From positions 1-24,773 of the forward strand of contig JAEDIH010000008.1 in NCBI GenBank assembly GCA_016292575.1: a stretch of DNA of 24,773 bases, read 5' to 3'. Position 1 is the first letter of the stretch, and every line of letters begins with the position of its first letter. The stretch is from Clostridiaceae bacterium. GTDB taxonomy: Bacteria > Bacillota > Clostridia > Oscillospirales > Acutalibacteraceae. The notes under the pieces are model-generated. The model did not search any database, was not told the origin of the DNA, and saw nothing but the letters and a program-made list of their open reading frames with translations. Below, in pieces: positions 1 to 8,139 of the stretch. Made by a program: the position numbers and the translations under genes.

Positions 1-494
1 CTTTTGTTGCCGGTATATTCGGCCGCCGTTACGCAATAGCAATGTTTTGAGTCGAGACAGCACTTTTCTCCCTTGATTTCAAAGCCGTTTTCAAAAAGGA
101 ACTTCCTCATATCCTCCGGATGGCTCATCGGCTGAAGAATCAGGCGGTACTTTTTGTTAAAGATCCATTCGGTTCTTGAAAGAATTTCGGTAATCAAAAG
201 TCCGCCCATTCCGGCAATAATAATGTCGTCGCAGGAGTCTTTATCGATGTTGTCAAGCCCGTCGGAAAGTATTGTTTTAACAGAATCCGTAAGCGAAAAC
301 TGCCCGATTGTTTTTTCTGCGTTTTTCAGCGGCATTTTTCTCAGATCGGCGGCAACGGCGGACGGCGAAATGCCGCTCTGCAGCAAATAAACCGGTATGT
401 ATGCATGGTCTGTGCCGATGTCCGCCACACGTGAGCCGAAACGAACAAAGGACGCTACGCACGAAAGACGCGGGTCAAGGTTTATCTTTGGCAA
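1..494 (-). CDS. trmK: TrmK, tRNA (adenine-22-N1)-methyltransferase, 3' part missing
   Basis: The SAM-dependent enzyme TrmK methylates N1 of adenine 22 in the D-loop of bacterial tRNAs and is a cytoplasmic class I methyltransferase. I translated this frame by hand; it has no ATG. From a TTG at 494 it reads 164 residues with an RLxxVAxFV opening, a SAM-binding loop DIGTDH at residues 25-30, a conserved LSDGL at 76-80, AGMGG at 94-98 and a downstream LILQPM. These match the TrmK/YqfN family, which is usually about 230 residues, so roughly 65 C-terminal residues lie outside the window. TTG is chosen because AAAGGGG ends 7 bases before it; a GTG at 524 lies inside a terminator stem and is less likely. 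No frameshift is visible. In related genomes trmK is often followed by a Nif3-like gene, which cannot be checked here. Confidence 0.9.
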   Translation of the reverse strand, partial: MPKINLDPRLSCVASFVRFGSRVADIGTDHAYIPVYLLQSGISPSAVAADLRKMPLKNAEKTIGQFSLTDSVKTILSDGLDNIDKDSCDDIIIAGMGGLLITEILSRTEWIFNKKYRLILQPMSHPEDMRKFLFENGFEIKGEKCCLDSKHCYCVTAAEYTGNK

Positions 495-507
495 AGCTCT
501 ACCCCTT

Positions 508-542
508 TCAAAAAAATCAGCCACCTTGAAATAAGGCGGCTG
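508..542 (-). terminator. Rho-independent terminator after the DUF1858 gene
   Basis: On the minus strand a 10-bp stem (CAGCCGCCTT pairing with AAGGTGGCTG, one G-U pair) closes a five-base ATTTC loop and is followed directly by ATTTTTTT. It lies 42 bases past the DUF1858 stop and ends only about 14 bases before the trmK TTG start, so there is no room for a promoter between it and trmK. Confidence 0.85.
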
Positions 543-583
543 ACGAAAATAACCGTTTAAAAAATCAGAACACGGCTGCCAAT

Positions 584-787
584 TTATTTTGAAGCAAGAT
601 ATTCGTTAACTCTTTTAACAAGCTCGTCAGCATCAACGCCGTGAACAGCGCAGGCTTCCTCAACGGACTCACCCCTTGAAGCGGGGCAGCCGAGGCAGTG
701 CATTCCCATTTCAAAAAAGAACATGGCGGTTCCTCTGTCAGCGTCCAGAATATCGCCGATGAGCATATCTTTGGTAATCTCTTTCAT
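584..787 (-). CDS. DUF1858 small redox-disulfide domain protein
   Basis: This 67-residue protein matches the DUF1858 / hybrid-cluster-protein-associated disulfide domain. It opens with ITKDMLIGDIL, has an aromatic stretch AMFFFEMGMHC, and carries a CLGC pair at Cys31 and Cys34 followed by PASRGESVEEAC and a helical end. Such proteins are small, cytoplasmic and presumed to do thiol/disulfide or metal chemistry; no reaction is established. The start is ATG with AGAGGA about 10 bases upstream. It is likely a single-gene unit: a TATAAT-like box lies upstream and a strong terminator follows. Family assignment is firm from the spacing of CxxC and flanking residues; function is unknown. Confidence 0.85.
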   Translation of the reverse strand: MKEITKDMLIGDILDADRGTAMFFFEMGMHCLGCPASRGESVEEACAVHGVDADELVKRVNEYLASK

Positions 788-837
788 ATTTACAGGTCCT
801 CTCAGTTTTAATATCAGTCTTTGCTGAAATCCATCAT

Positions 838-866
838 ATTATACGTGTGCAATCAAATGCTGCTGT
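838..866 (-). promoter_or_regulatory. Possible promoter of the DUF1858 gene
   Basis: A perfect minus-strand TATAAT (838-843) lies about 50 bases before the start codon. The hexamer 17 bases further upstream (ACAGCA) is a poor -35, so the call rests on the -10 box only. Confidence 0.4.
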
Positions 867-875
867 GATAATTAA

Positions 876-1373
876 TCAAAGCATGAATTTCTTGACCATG
901 AAGATGATGATAATACCCATCTTAACACAAAGACCGGTCATGAAAGTGTTGAGGATAACAACTGCCTTTTCCTCGTCTCCTTCCTTTTTTGCCTTTGAGT
1001 AGATGATAAGACCGACAAGAACAAAAAGGAACGAGAAAAATCTTGCAGCTCTTGAAGCAATAGCGTATTTTGCGTCCCTTTCAGCCTTTTTGGCGGCTTT
1101 CATTTCAGCTTTGAGCTCTTTTTTACTCCTCTGCGCAGCGGCAGCAGCCGAAACGGGAACGGCGGCAACAGTTTCAGGCTCAGCAACGGGTTCTGAAATG
1201 GGTGCAACATCGGCAACAGGTTCGTTTGCCGGTGCAGCTTCGGGCTGAGTATAAACGTTGGCGGCAGGCGCAGCTGCAGCATACGCAGGTTCCTTAGCCT
1301 CTACCTTTTGACCGCATATAAAGCAAAAATCAGAATTGTCGTCAATTTCATTTCCACAGAATTTACAAACCAT
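876..1373 (-). CDS. Zinc-ribbon protein with Ala/Pro-rich linker and C-terminal membrane segments
   Basis: This protein of 165 residues has three visible parts. Residues 3-20 form a rubredoxin-like zinc ribbon (CKFCG then CFICG; Cys3, 6, 17, 20). Residues about 27-80 are a low-complexity linker rich in Ala, Pro, Val and Glu, followed by a Lys/Ala-rich charged helix (about 83-104). Two hydrophobic stretches, about 111-126 and 137-159, look membrane-spanning, and the protein ends in basic residues. The ribbon is probably cytoplasmic. An ATG 9 bases further upstream (1382) is possible, but the GGGGG Shine-Dalgarno run would almost touch it; spacing favours 1373. It has its own strong promoter. 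I do not recognise a named family; the function is unknown. Confidence 0.8.
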   Translation of the reverse strand: MVCKFCGNEIDDNSDFCFICGQKVEAKEPAYAAAAPAANVYTQPEAAPANEPVADVAPISEPVAEPETVAAVPVSAAAAAQRSKKELKAEMKAAKKAERDAKYAIASRAARFFSFLFVLVGLIIYSKAKKEGDEEKAVVILNTFMTGLCVKMGIIIIFMVKKFML

Positions 1374-1403
1374 TGAGAACATCCCCCTAATATTTTATAG
1401 CTC

Positions 1404-1432
1404 ATTATATCATTATCTTTTGGGTTTGACAA
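1404..1432 (-). promoter_or_regulatory. Strong sigma-A-type promoter for the zinc-ribbon gene
   Basis: The minus strand reads TTGTCA (1427-1432), 17 bases, then TATAAT (1404-1409). This predicts a transcription start near 1397 and a 5' leader of about 25 bases containing the AGGGGG ribosome-binding site. Confidence 0.75.
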
Positions 1433-1493
1433 TAGAATTTTCCAAATTATTTACCATAAAACGCTCAATTTAAATAAAAATGATTGAAAATCC

Positions 1494-1522
1494 TTGAAAC
1501 TGCGCCTGTTTTACTGTAAAAT
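1494..1522 (+). promoter_or_regulatory. Promoter of the ABC-F gene
   Basis: The plus strand has TTGAAA (1494-1499), 17 bases, then TAAAAT (1517-1522). The predicted start near 1529 gives a leader of under 20 bases, which fits the lack of a clear Shine-Dalgarno site. It sits back to back with the zinc-ribbon promoter; the 61 bases between the two show nothing else. Confidence 0.6.
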
Positions 1523-1546
1523 ACTAATAATTATGAAAAAAGCGAT

Positions 1547-3469
1547 GTGAAAAAATTGACCCTTCTTTCAGCGTGCAATCTCAGTCTTTCATTTTCGGAA
1601 AGAGTAATATTTTCAAACGTTTCGTTTGATGTGTATAATAAGAACAAAATCGGCTTTATCGGCGTTAACGGAGCCGGAAAGTCCACCCTTTTCAAGGTCA
1701 TCACCGGAGAACTTCAGCCCGATGAGGGCAGTGTTTTTGTCGGCCGTGATACAGTTTTGGGCTACATGGAACAGCACGCCTGCGCCGCAAGCGAAAAGAC
1801 AATGCTTCAAGAACTGCTAACCGTTTTTGACGATGTTATCGCCGCAGAAAAGGAGCTTGACGAAATTTCCGACAAGCTTTCCGCTGATACGGAAAACAGA
1901 GATGAGCTTATTGCGAGACAGCAGTTTTTGCTTGAGCTTTTTGAAAGGCGCGGCGGTCTGACATATCAGAGCCGCGCCCGTTCGGCACTTATCGGACTCG
2001 GCTTTTGCGAGGAGGACTTTTCCCTGCCCTGCTCGCTTTTGAGCGGCGGTCAGCGTTCAAAGGTCTCGCTTGCAAAACTGCTTTTGTCCGGCGCAGACCT
2101 TCTGCTTCTTGACGAGCCGACAAACCATCTTGATATCGAAAGCGTGAACTGGCTTGAAAACTGGCTTAATGAATTTTCCGGCAGCGCTGTTGTTATCTCA
2201 CACGACAGATACTTTCTCGACAAGGTTACAAACAGAACCTTTGAGCTTGAAAACGGAAAGTTTTATTCCTGTGAGGGCAACTATTCGCGCTACGCCGCAT
2301 TAAAGGCGGAGCGCAGGAAGAGTGCCGAACGCGAATATGACGCAAAGATGAAAGAAGTCAACCGCATCAAAGGCATTATTGAACAGCAAAAAAGCTTTAA
2401 CCGTGAGCGCAATTATATTACAATCGCCTCAAAGCAAAAATCTATCGACCGTATTCTTGACAGCATTGAAAAGCCGGAGCAGGAGCTTTCTTCAATTCAC
2501 TTTTCTTTTAACACAAGCCTTGTCAGCGGCAATGATGTTCTTATCTGCGAAAACGTTTCTAAGGAATTTGAAAACAAGCCGCTTTTCAAAAATGTTTCCC
2601 TGCTTGTTGAGCGCGGAGAGAGGGTTTTCATAACGGGTGAAAACGGCTGCGGAAAGTCAACGCTTTTAAAAATGATACTAGGAAAGCTCCGCCGCGACAG
2701 CGGAAAAATTACACTCGGAACAAATGTCAGAATCGGATACTTTGACCAGACGCTTGCGGAAATTTCGTCAAACAAAAGCGTGCTTGATGAAATCTGGGAC
2801 GATTACAGAGCAATGACGGAAACCCGGGTCAGGAGCGCACTTGCAGCTTTCCTTTTCCGGGGTGATGATGTCTATAAAATTACATCCTCCCTCTCCGGAG
2901 GAGAAAAGGCAAGGCTTGCGCTTTTGAAGCTTATGCTTTCCGGCGCAAACTTCCTTGTGCTTGACGAGCCGACGAACCACCTTGACATCAAAAGCCGCGA
3001 AGCGCTTGAAAGCTCCTTTAACGGCTTTGAGGGTACGATGCTTGTTGTGTCGCACGACAGATATTTCATCAACCGCCTTGCAACGCGCGTTGTCCGCCTC
3101 CATGCAGACGGAATTGACAGCTACCCCGGCAACTATGATTATTATATTGAACACAAAATTGAGCGTAATATTAAACAAAGCAAGAAAGCGGAAAAGCCCA
3201 AAGAAAACACATATAAAAAGCAAAAGGAGCTTGAAAGTCTCAAACGGCGCACCAAAGGACAAATTTCACGTCTTGAAACAGAGATAGACAGGCTTGACGA
3301 AATGCTTGCGCAAATTCAAAACGAGATTTCCTCTCCCGAAAACGCCGCAGATTACGAAAAGATACTTTCGTTGACCGATGAACTTAATCAGACCACAAAC
3401 AGGCAGGAGGCGCTTATGACCGAATGGCAGGAGTTGACCGAAAAGCTTGAACAGCTTGAGAACGAATAA
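1547..3469 (+). CDS. ABC-F family ATPase, Uup/YdiF-like translation factor
   Basis: ABC-F proteins are soluble tandem ATPases that bind the ribosomal E site and relieve stalled or drug-blocked translation; they are not transporters. This 640-residue protein has two ABC modules: Walker A GVNGAGKS near 39-46 with signature LSGGQ near 164 and LLLDEPTNHLD near 188, then Walker A GENGCGKS near 363 with LSGGE near 448 and LVLDEPTNHLD near 471. A linker of about 80 charged residues (P-site tRNA-interaction motif) joins them, and a Lys/Glu-rich coiled coil fills about 560-640, as in Uup/YdiF. No membrane segments are seen. The start is GTG, giving the usual MKKLTLLSACNLS opening; no strong Shine-Dalgarno site is present. 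It is the only plus-strand gene. Whether it confers drug resistance or acts as a housekeeping factor cannot be read from the sequence. Confidence 0.95.
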   Translation: MKKLTLLSACNLSLSFSERVIFSNVSFDVYNKNKIGFIGVNGAGKSTLFKVITGELQPDEGSVFVGRDTVLGYMEQHACAASEKTMLQELLTVFDDVIAAEKELDEISDKLSADTENRDELIARQQFLLELFERRGGLTYQSRARSALIGLGFCEEDFSLPCSLLSGGQRSKVSLAKLLLSGADLLLLDEPTNHLDIESVNWLENWLNEFSGSAVVISHDRYFLDKVTNRTFELENGKFYSCEGNYSRYAALKAERRKSAEREYDAKMKEVNRIKGIIEQQKSFNRERNYITIASKQKSIDRILDSIEKPEQELSSIHFSFNTSLVSGNDVLICENVSKEFENKPLFKNVSLLVERGERVFITGENGCGKSTLLKMILGKLRRDSGKITLGTNVRIGYFDQTLAEISSNKSVLDEIWDDYRAMTETRVRSALAAFLFRGDDVYKITSSLSGGEKARLALLKLMLSGANFLVLDEPTNHLDIKSREALESSFNGFEGTMLVVSHDRYFINRLATRVVRLHADGIDSYPGNYDYYIEHKIERNIKQSKKAEKPKENTYKKQKELESLKRRTKGQISRLETEIDRLDEMLAQIQNEISSPENAADYEKILSLTDELNQTTNRQEALMTEWQELTEKLEQLENE

Positions 3470-3480
3470 CAAACATAAAT

Positions 3481-3530
3481 AGCAGCGGGACTGTGCCTGA
3501 TTCGCCAGCCCCGCTGTTGTAATATTTATT
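3481..3530. terminator. Bidirectional terminator between convergent ABC-F and GH38 genes
   Basis: AGCAGCGGG (3481-3489) pairs with CCCGCTGTT (3510-3518), one G-U pair, around a 20-base loop that can form a further CTG/CAG pair. On the plus strand it is followed by an AT-rich TAATATTTATTTATT tract, and on the minus strand by CTATTTATGTTTG. It lies between the two stop codons and probably ends both transcripts. Confidence 0.75.
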
Positions 3531-3563
3531 TATTATATCGGGACAAATGTTCCTAAAGCCGTA

Positions 3564-6500
3564 TTATGTCTCGTTAGGCTTTCTTTTGCTCTTTCTGAGC
3601 ATTTTTTTGTGCCTGCGACTTTCTCTGCGAGACATTTTATAATCAAACGTACGGTTTTCAACTCGGTCATAAAGCGCACTGTTCAGACGGACAAGACCGG
3701 TATCGAAAGTTTCCGTTGCGGCAAGAATGATAAGACCGCTGTCCGCCGGAAGCGTAATTTCGCCAAAGCTTTCGGTGTTGATCTCATACATGAAGAAGTA
3801 AAGCTGAGAAGCAACATTATCCTTGCCTGCCGAGTGATTATGTGTAAATTCCAACGCAAGCTTATCAGTCTTGATAAACGCTGTTTCGGCAAGATTATAA
3901 AGATCCCAACCTCCTATGCGCTCATTGACGGCCTGAACTTTGATTGAAATATTGTTTTCGCCTACGCCGAAGTCATAGCTCTTATCACCGAAAAGGCTTG
4001 CAGCAACAAAATAAAGTCTGTTGCCGTTCGTTTTGATTGTCTGACCGTTGCAAATAAGCGCGTTATATTCTCCGTTAACGTCCCCCATTTCAAATTTTAC
4101 GCCGTTACAAGTAATAGCTTTCGGAAAGATTTCGGCAGGAATTGAAACATTGATTGTGGGAATTGAAGCCGCAGCTCTGTCTGAATTGAAGGTGGTAGCT
4201 TTAATATTGTACGGAAGCTCAACAACCTTCTGCTCCTCTTTTGTTGAAGTGTTGCACGAAAGCAGTGTTAAAGCAAAGGTTTTAACTTCAAACGGTGCAA
4301 GATCAAAAACCAGCTTGCCGTCAACAACGGTTGCTTCACCGATCTCCTCCTCAGAAGCATAAACTTCGCGTGCACTGAGAATACCTTTTCCGAGGAAAAG
4401 CTCAGTTTTCAAAGCGCGGCAGCCTGCACCTTCATTTACTCTTACTATAATTTCATCAGTATTCTCGCTTTTTTTGACGGCACGGATAATTACATTTTCA
4501 TTGCTGATTGTTCCGAATGAATACTCGCTTCCGAGCAATCCAAGGTGCTTATCAGAGGTGAAAACAGCCATCGGCTGATTGAAAAATCTTGCATGAAGCT
4601 GCGTTCCCTGGGTGAAGTTGCCCTTATGCGCATAAATGGCATAGCTGTATCTGTTGAGACCGAAGTCCATCATGCCCTGAACGCTGTCATTGCGGAAATA
4701 ATACTTCGGAGTGTGCAGAACGGTAAGCCTGAGCGTTCTCTCGTCCTTAACAATCCAACCGAATTTTGAGTCGCTGAAGATTGAAACGCCGTAGCCCCTG
4801 TTTTTGTCGCTGATATCCGCCCATTTCTGAGCAGGAACGCTGTAAAGCTTTTTGTCTGCTTTTTTCCTTTCAATAACGCCGAGACCGAGATCGAAAACAG
4901 CCTTGTCGTTCTTCAGTCTGAAACTGAAGCCGTTGTGAAGCATTCGGCTGAATTCGCGCCACTCTATCTCATTGAAAACATTGATTCTGCTGCTGCCTGC
5001 CGCAAGCGAAACATAGTAATTGAAAACCGATTTTCCGACACTTTGGGTAACTTTGATTGTAGCTCTTGCAGGACCCTTTTCAACAACCTCAAGCTTGCCT
5101 TTTTCAGCAAATTCCCACGGGTACTTTTTAACCTCTTTGTATTTCATTTCCCACGCAGGATAGCTCTTACTGCCCTTTTCCTTGTTAAGCTCATATCTTA
5201 TCGGCTTATTGAGAAGCTCAACCTCACCAAGTGTTTTATCAATAATGGATGAAATGTCACCGTTTTTGTTTATGGAGACGATATACTTGAAGTTTTCAAG
5301 CATATTTTCCTTTACACGCACGCCTGTGTTGATGTCGCACGGGTCATAGCTGTAAAGCACATCAAAAACTTTCAGTCCGAATGCGGGAACATTTGCGCAG
5401 AAAGTTGCTTTAATATAATCCGAATCGGAATAATTGACCTGCGACGGCATTTCATGTCCGTCCTTGTCAAAAACTCTGACATATTTGAAGCCTGCCGCCG
5501 GAACGGTGATATCTACCGGCTCCATTCGCGGTTGCTCAATGCTGTTTGAAACAACAACAGCCACGCCCTTTGTCCATGAGGTGTCCATATTCTTTATGAT
5601 TTGGGCAGTTGAACCTTCAAAAACATTTGAAAACTGATTGAGCGAAAGAACATAGTCGTTCCACGACCGCTTATAAGCGCGTTCAACGGAGGTTCCGGTA
5701 ATATCGTCATGGAAAGTGTGGGCAATAACACGCTTCCACGCTTTTTCAAGCTCTGCCGAGGGATACTTTGCTGCGCAGACAGCGGAAGCGATAACAGCGC
5801 TGCGCTCAGCCATATCGGCAAGCTCCTCGCTTCGTCTGTTGCATCTTTTTGAAAAAGCACGTGAGGTATATGAGCCTACACCGTGATTTGTCATAACAAG
5901 CTCATTGTTCCACTTTGGCAGCCTGCTGATTTGCGAAAGATCAAGGTTGCTGAGATCGTCAAACAGCTCCGACGGCGTTGAGGAAAGCACCTTGATTTCT
6001 GAGGAATTGTTCTGTTCAATCTCGTCATTTACGGTTTTTGCCGACTGGTCCTTGGGCGCTCCGCCAACATCGCCGACCCCGTGATAACCGTCAGTCCAGC
6101 CTAAGCCGTAGTTCTTGATATTTTTATTGAGTTTCTTTGTAAGCGTTTTGTTTGTCCTGACATTTTTGAACGTTGTGCAGTATGATTTGCAGTCAAGCGA
6201 TGCAAAAACAGCCTTGCCGTTGCTGCCGTACCAAAGACCGATATCAAACGGCACGCCGTATGCACTGCCCCAGGAAAGCTTCTGGGTTGAAAAGCCTTTA
6301 AGATTTGCGTGCTCCGCAACAGCGGGAAGAGCCCAGCCGAAGCCGAAGCAGTCAGGCAGGAATATATCGTTGCTTTTAACGCCGAATTTCTTTTGGAAAT
6401 ATCCGTTGCCGTAAAGAACGTTTCTGAAAAGAAGCTCGGGAGACGGAACATTGACGTCGCCGTTTTCATAGCAGCTTCCAGTAACATTCCATTTTCCGTT

Positions 6501-6731
6501 TGCAATGTATTCCTTCAGTTTTTCAAACTTTTCCGGATAATACTCCTCAAAAAGCTCATAGCGGTAAGCACCCTCAAAATTAAAGCGGTAGTTCGGATAT
6601 GTTTCAAAAAGGCGGAAGTTGTCATCAAGCGTTTTTGGCAAACAGGTGTTGATGACATACTCAAAATCCCAATTCCAAATTGTGTCAAGATGTGCCGTTG
6701 CAATGGTGTAAATTCTTTTTTCTTCAGTCAT
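3564..6731 (-). CDS. Glycoside hydrolase family 38 enzyme (alpha-mannosidase type), copy 1
   Basis: GH38 enzymes are retaining, zinc-dependent alpha-mannosidases. This 1055-residue protein has the catalytic parts: zinc ligands His14 and Asp16 in ATAHLDTIWNW, probable nucleophile Asp127 in LPDCFGFG, and zinc ligand His341 in HTFHDDITGTS. A three-helix region follows (about 280-380) and then long beta-rich domains to about 1020. There is no signal peptide or membrane segment, so it is probably cytoplasmic, acting on imported mannosides. The last 25 or so residues are strikingly basic (Arg/Lys rich), which the paralog at 8140-11310 lacks. It starts 15 bases after the M28 peptidase stop, so the two are probably cotranscribed; the Shine-Dalgarno site is moderate. 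Linkage specificity cannot be read from the sequence. Confidence 0.92.
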   Translation of the reverse strand: MTEEKRIYTIATAHLDTIWNWDFEYVINTCLPKTLDDNFRLFETYPNYRFNFEGAYRYELFEEYYPEKFEKLKEYIANGKWNVTGSCYENGDVNVPSPELLFRNVLYGNGYFQKKFGVKSNDIFLPDCFGFGWALPAVAEHANLKGFSTQKLSWGSAYGVPFDIGLWYGSNGKAVFASLDCKSYCTTFKNVRTNKTLTKKLNKNIKNYGLGWTDGYHGVGDVGGAPKDQSAKTVNDEIEQNNSSEIKVLSSTPSELFDDLSNLDLSQISRLPKWNNELVMTNHGVGSYTSRAFSKRCNRRSEELADMAERSAVIASAVCAAKYPSAELEKAWKRVIAHTFHDDITGTSVERAYKRSWNDYVLSLNQFSNVFEGSTAQIIKNMDTSWTKGVAVVVSNSIEQPRMEPVDITVPAAGFKYVRVFDKDGHEMPSQVNYSDSDYIKATFCANVPAFGLKVFDVLYSYDPCDINTGVRVKENMLENFKYIVSINKNGDISSIIDKTLGEVELLNKPIRYELNKEKGSKSYPAWEMKYKEVKKYPWEFAEKGKLEVVEKGPARATIKVTQSVGKSVFNYYVSLAAGSSRINVFNEIEWREFSRMLHNGFSFRLKNDKAVFDLGLGVIERKKADKKLYSVPAQKWADISDKNRGYGVSIFSDSKFGWIVKDERTLRLTVLHTPKYYFRNDSVQGMMDFGLNRYSYAIYAHKGNFTQGTQLHARFFNQPMAVFTSDKHLGLLGSEYSFGTISNENVIIRAVKKSENTDEIIVRVNEGAGCRALKTELFLGKGILSAREVYASEEEIGEATVVDGKLVFDLAPFEVKTFALTLLSCNTSTKEEQKVVELPYNIKATTFNSDRAAASIPTINVSIPAEIFPKAITCNGVKFEMGDVNGEYNALICNGQTIKTNGNRLYFVAASLFGDKSYDFGVGENNISIKVQAVNERIGGWDLYNLAETAFIKTDKLALEFTHNHSAGKDNVASQLYFFMYEINTESFGEITLPADSGLIILAATETFDTGLVRLNSALYDRVENRTFDYKMSRRESRRHKKMLRKSKRKPNET

Positions 6732-6746
6732 AATTATCTGCCTGCC

Positions 6747-8045
6747 TTACTTTTTTGATCTGTTTTTTTCGTATGATTTTATTCCGCCCTTGCTGTGGTA
6801 GAGTTTTGCAGCCTCAAGGCAGATATCAAGGGAAAGATCGATACATTCCTCGCTGATATTTGTCCAGGTATCCTCACGGGTGTGATAGTAGGTTTTCGGA
6901 TCATGATTAACGCCGCAAAATCCGCAGGCGCGGATATCGTATTTTGAAAAGGCCTCGGCGTCAACGGCACCCGGATAGAGAGAAGCACGCTTCATCTCTA
7001 TTCCGTTGTTCCTGCCGGCTTCAAAGAGCAGGTCACCGACCGCCTCGCTGTCCTTAACGGTGCCGGTGCAGCCACGTGTGTAAATTTGCAGCTGTTCAAT
7101 CTCGCGCATTGTGTCGAGCGAAATTACAACGGTTTCAATATCCTTGAATTCTTGCCTGTGCTTTTTTGCAAAAGCCTTTGCGCCGCGCAGACCTGCTTCC
7201 TCGCCGCCTGTAATGAGGCAACCGACCTCTGTGTCCGTAAAGCGGAAATCGTTATCAGACATCTCTTTGAGGACGCCCATTGCAATATAACAGGCTGAAA
7301 GATTATCGTTTGCGCCGTCAACAACAACTCTCCAGTTAATGAAAAAGTACATCAAGAGCAAAAACGGAACAAAAACAAACATAATGATTCCGCAGGGCTT
7401 CCAGATTCCCGTTTCAATTTCCGGAACAAATCCGAGATTGAACGATGAAATGAGTCTTGCAAGCGTAACAACAAAAATGAAGAACATTCCGACAACCGAA
7501 AAGCCCATAACGGGAACAAGAGTTTTAAGCTGACCGTGCAAAGAAAATGTCCATTCGTTTGCAGCGTCTGCGTGACCGGAAAAGATAATTCTGCGCTTTA
7601 TATTACCGGTAGGCTTCCTCACGGCGTATACATTGCATGAGGTTTTCTTCGGGAAAAGGAAATCAACAAATTCCGCATAGAAAAGAAACTCAAACAAAAA
7701 CATCAGTATGCTTAAAAGCATGAGGACGGGCGGAATTATTGCAGTTACAAGCTCAGCTTTTGAGCTGCCGGGGTATATGTACGACGGAAACAGCCAATAC
7801 ATTGCTATTGAGATTAAGCAAAACGAAACCGCAATGATAATGAAGCCCATAAATGCCTGAGGATGGAGGGTGTAGTCCTCTGTCTTAACATCATCGGCAT
7901 ATTTTTCAAGCTCACTTTTAAAGAATTCCTGCGCGTCGCGCTCACTTTTTGAACCGGGCGCACGCCTTTTAAAGTTTTCGCACACATAACGTATGCCGTC
8001 TTTCATATACCGCTTCGTTTCATCACCGGCTCTGAAACCGAACAT
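6747..8045 (-). CDS. Membrane-embedded M28 family zinc peptidase
   Basis: M28 peptidases are dinuclear-zinc amino- or carboxypeptidases. The 432-residue protein keeps the full ligand set: His158 and Asp160 in SGHADAANEW, Asp247 in GANDNLSA, Glu282/Glu283 in TGGEEAGLRGA, Asp311 in SLDTM and His388 in YYHTRED. Its N-terminal 62 residues resemble the usual M28 opening (RAPGSKSERDAQEFF). Unusually, two hydrophobic hairpins interrupt the fold: about 66-131 before the first zinc motif and about 176-238 between HxD and the GAND motif. Both contain an even number of spans, so all catalytic parts can stay on one side; loop charges suggest the cytoplasmic side. A strong AGGGGAGA site precedes the ATG, with a promoter upstream. 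It sits between two GH38 genes. Whether it is an aminopeptidase or cleaves another amide is open. Confidence 0.88.
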   Translation of the reverse strand: MFGFRAGDETKRYMKDGIRYVCENFKRRAPGSKSERDAQEFFKSELEKYADDVKTEDYTLHPQAFMGFIIIAVSFCLISIAMYWLFPSYIYPGSSKAELVTAIIPPVLMLLSILMFLFEFLFYAEFVDFLFPKKTSCNVYAVRKPTGNIKRRIIFSGHADAANEWTFSLHGQLKTLVPVMGFSVVGMFFIFVVTLARLISSFNLGFVPEIETGIWKPCGIIMFVFVPFLLLMYFFINWRVVVDGANDNLSACYIAMGVLKEMSDNDFRFTDTEVGCLITGGEEAGLRGAKAFAKKHRQEFKDIETVVISLDTMREIEQLQIYTRGCTGTVKDSEAVGDLLFEAGRNNGIEMKRASLYPGAVDAEAFSKYDIRACGFCGVNHDPKTYYHTREDTWTNISEECIDLSLDICLEAAKLYHSKGGIKSYEKNRSKK

Positions 8046-8073
8046 AGTATCTCCCCTTTGTCAGAATTATTTA

Positions 8074-8102
8074 ATTTTATCACAAATAGCTTAAAAATAC
8101 AA
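8074..8102 (-). promoter_or_regulatory. Promoter upstream of the M28 peptidase gene
   Basis: The minus strand has TTGTAT (8097-8102), 17 bases, then TAAAAT (8074-8079) in the AT-rich 94-base gap between the upstream GH38 gene and the M28 gene. No terminator is visible in this gap, so it may add to read-through from upstream. Confidence 0.55.
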
Positions 8103-8139
8103 TAAAACAGCATTAATTTTGTTTGTTATTTAGAAACTG

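Noticed and set aside
1..494. A frameshifted or broken trmK because no ATG frame covers it
   Set aside because: One uninterrupted frame with all expected motifs runs from a TTG with a good ribosome site; only the window edge truncates it.
2768..3262. A 164-codon minus-strand open frame inside the ABC-F gene
   Set aside because: Antisense to the second ABC module, with no recognisable domain; treated as a shadow.
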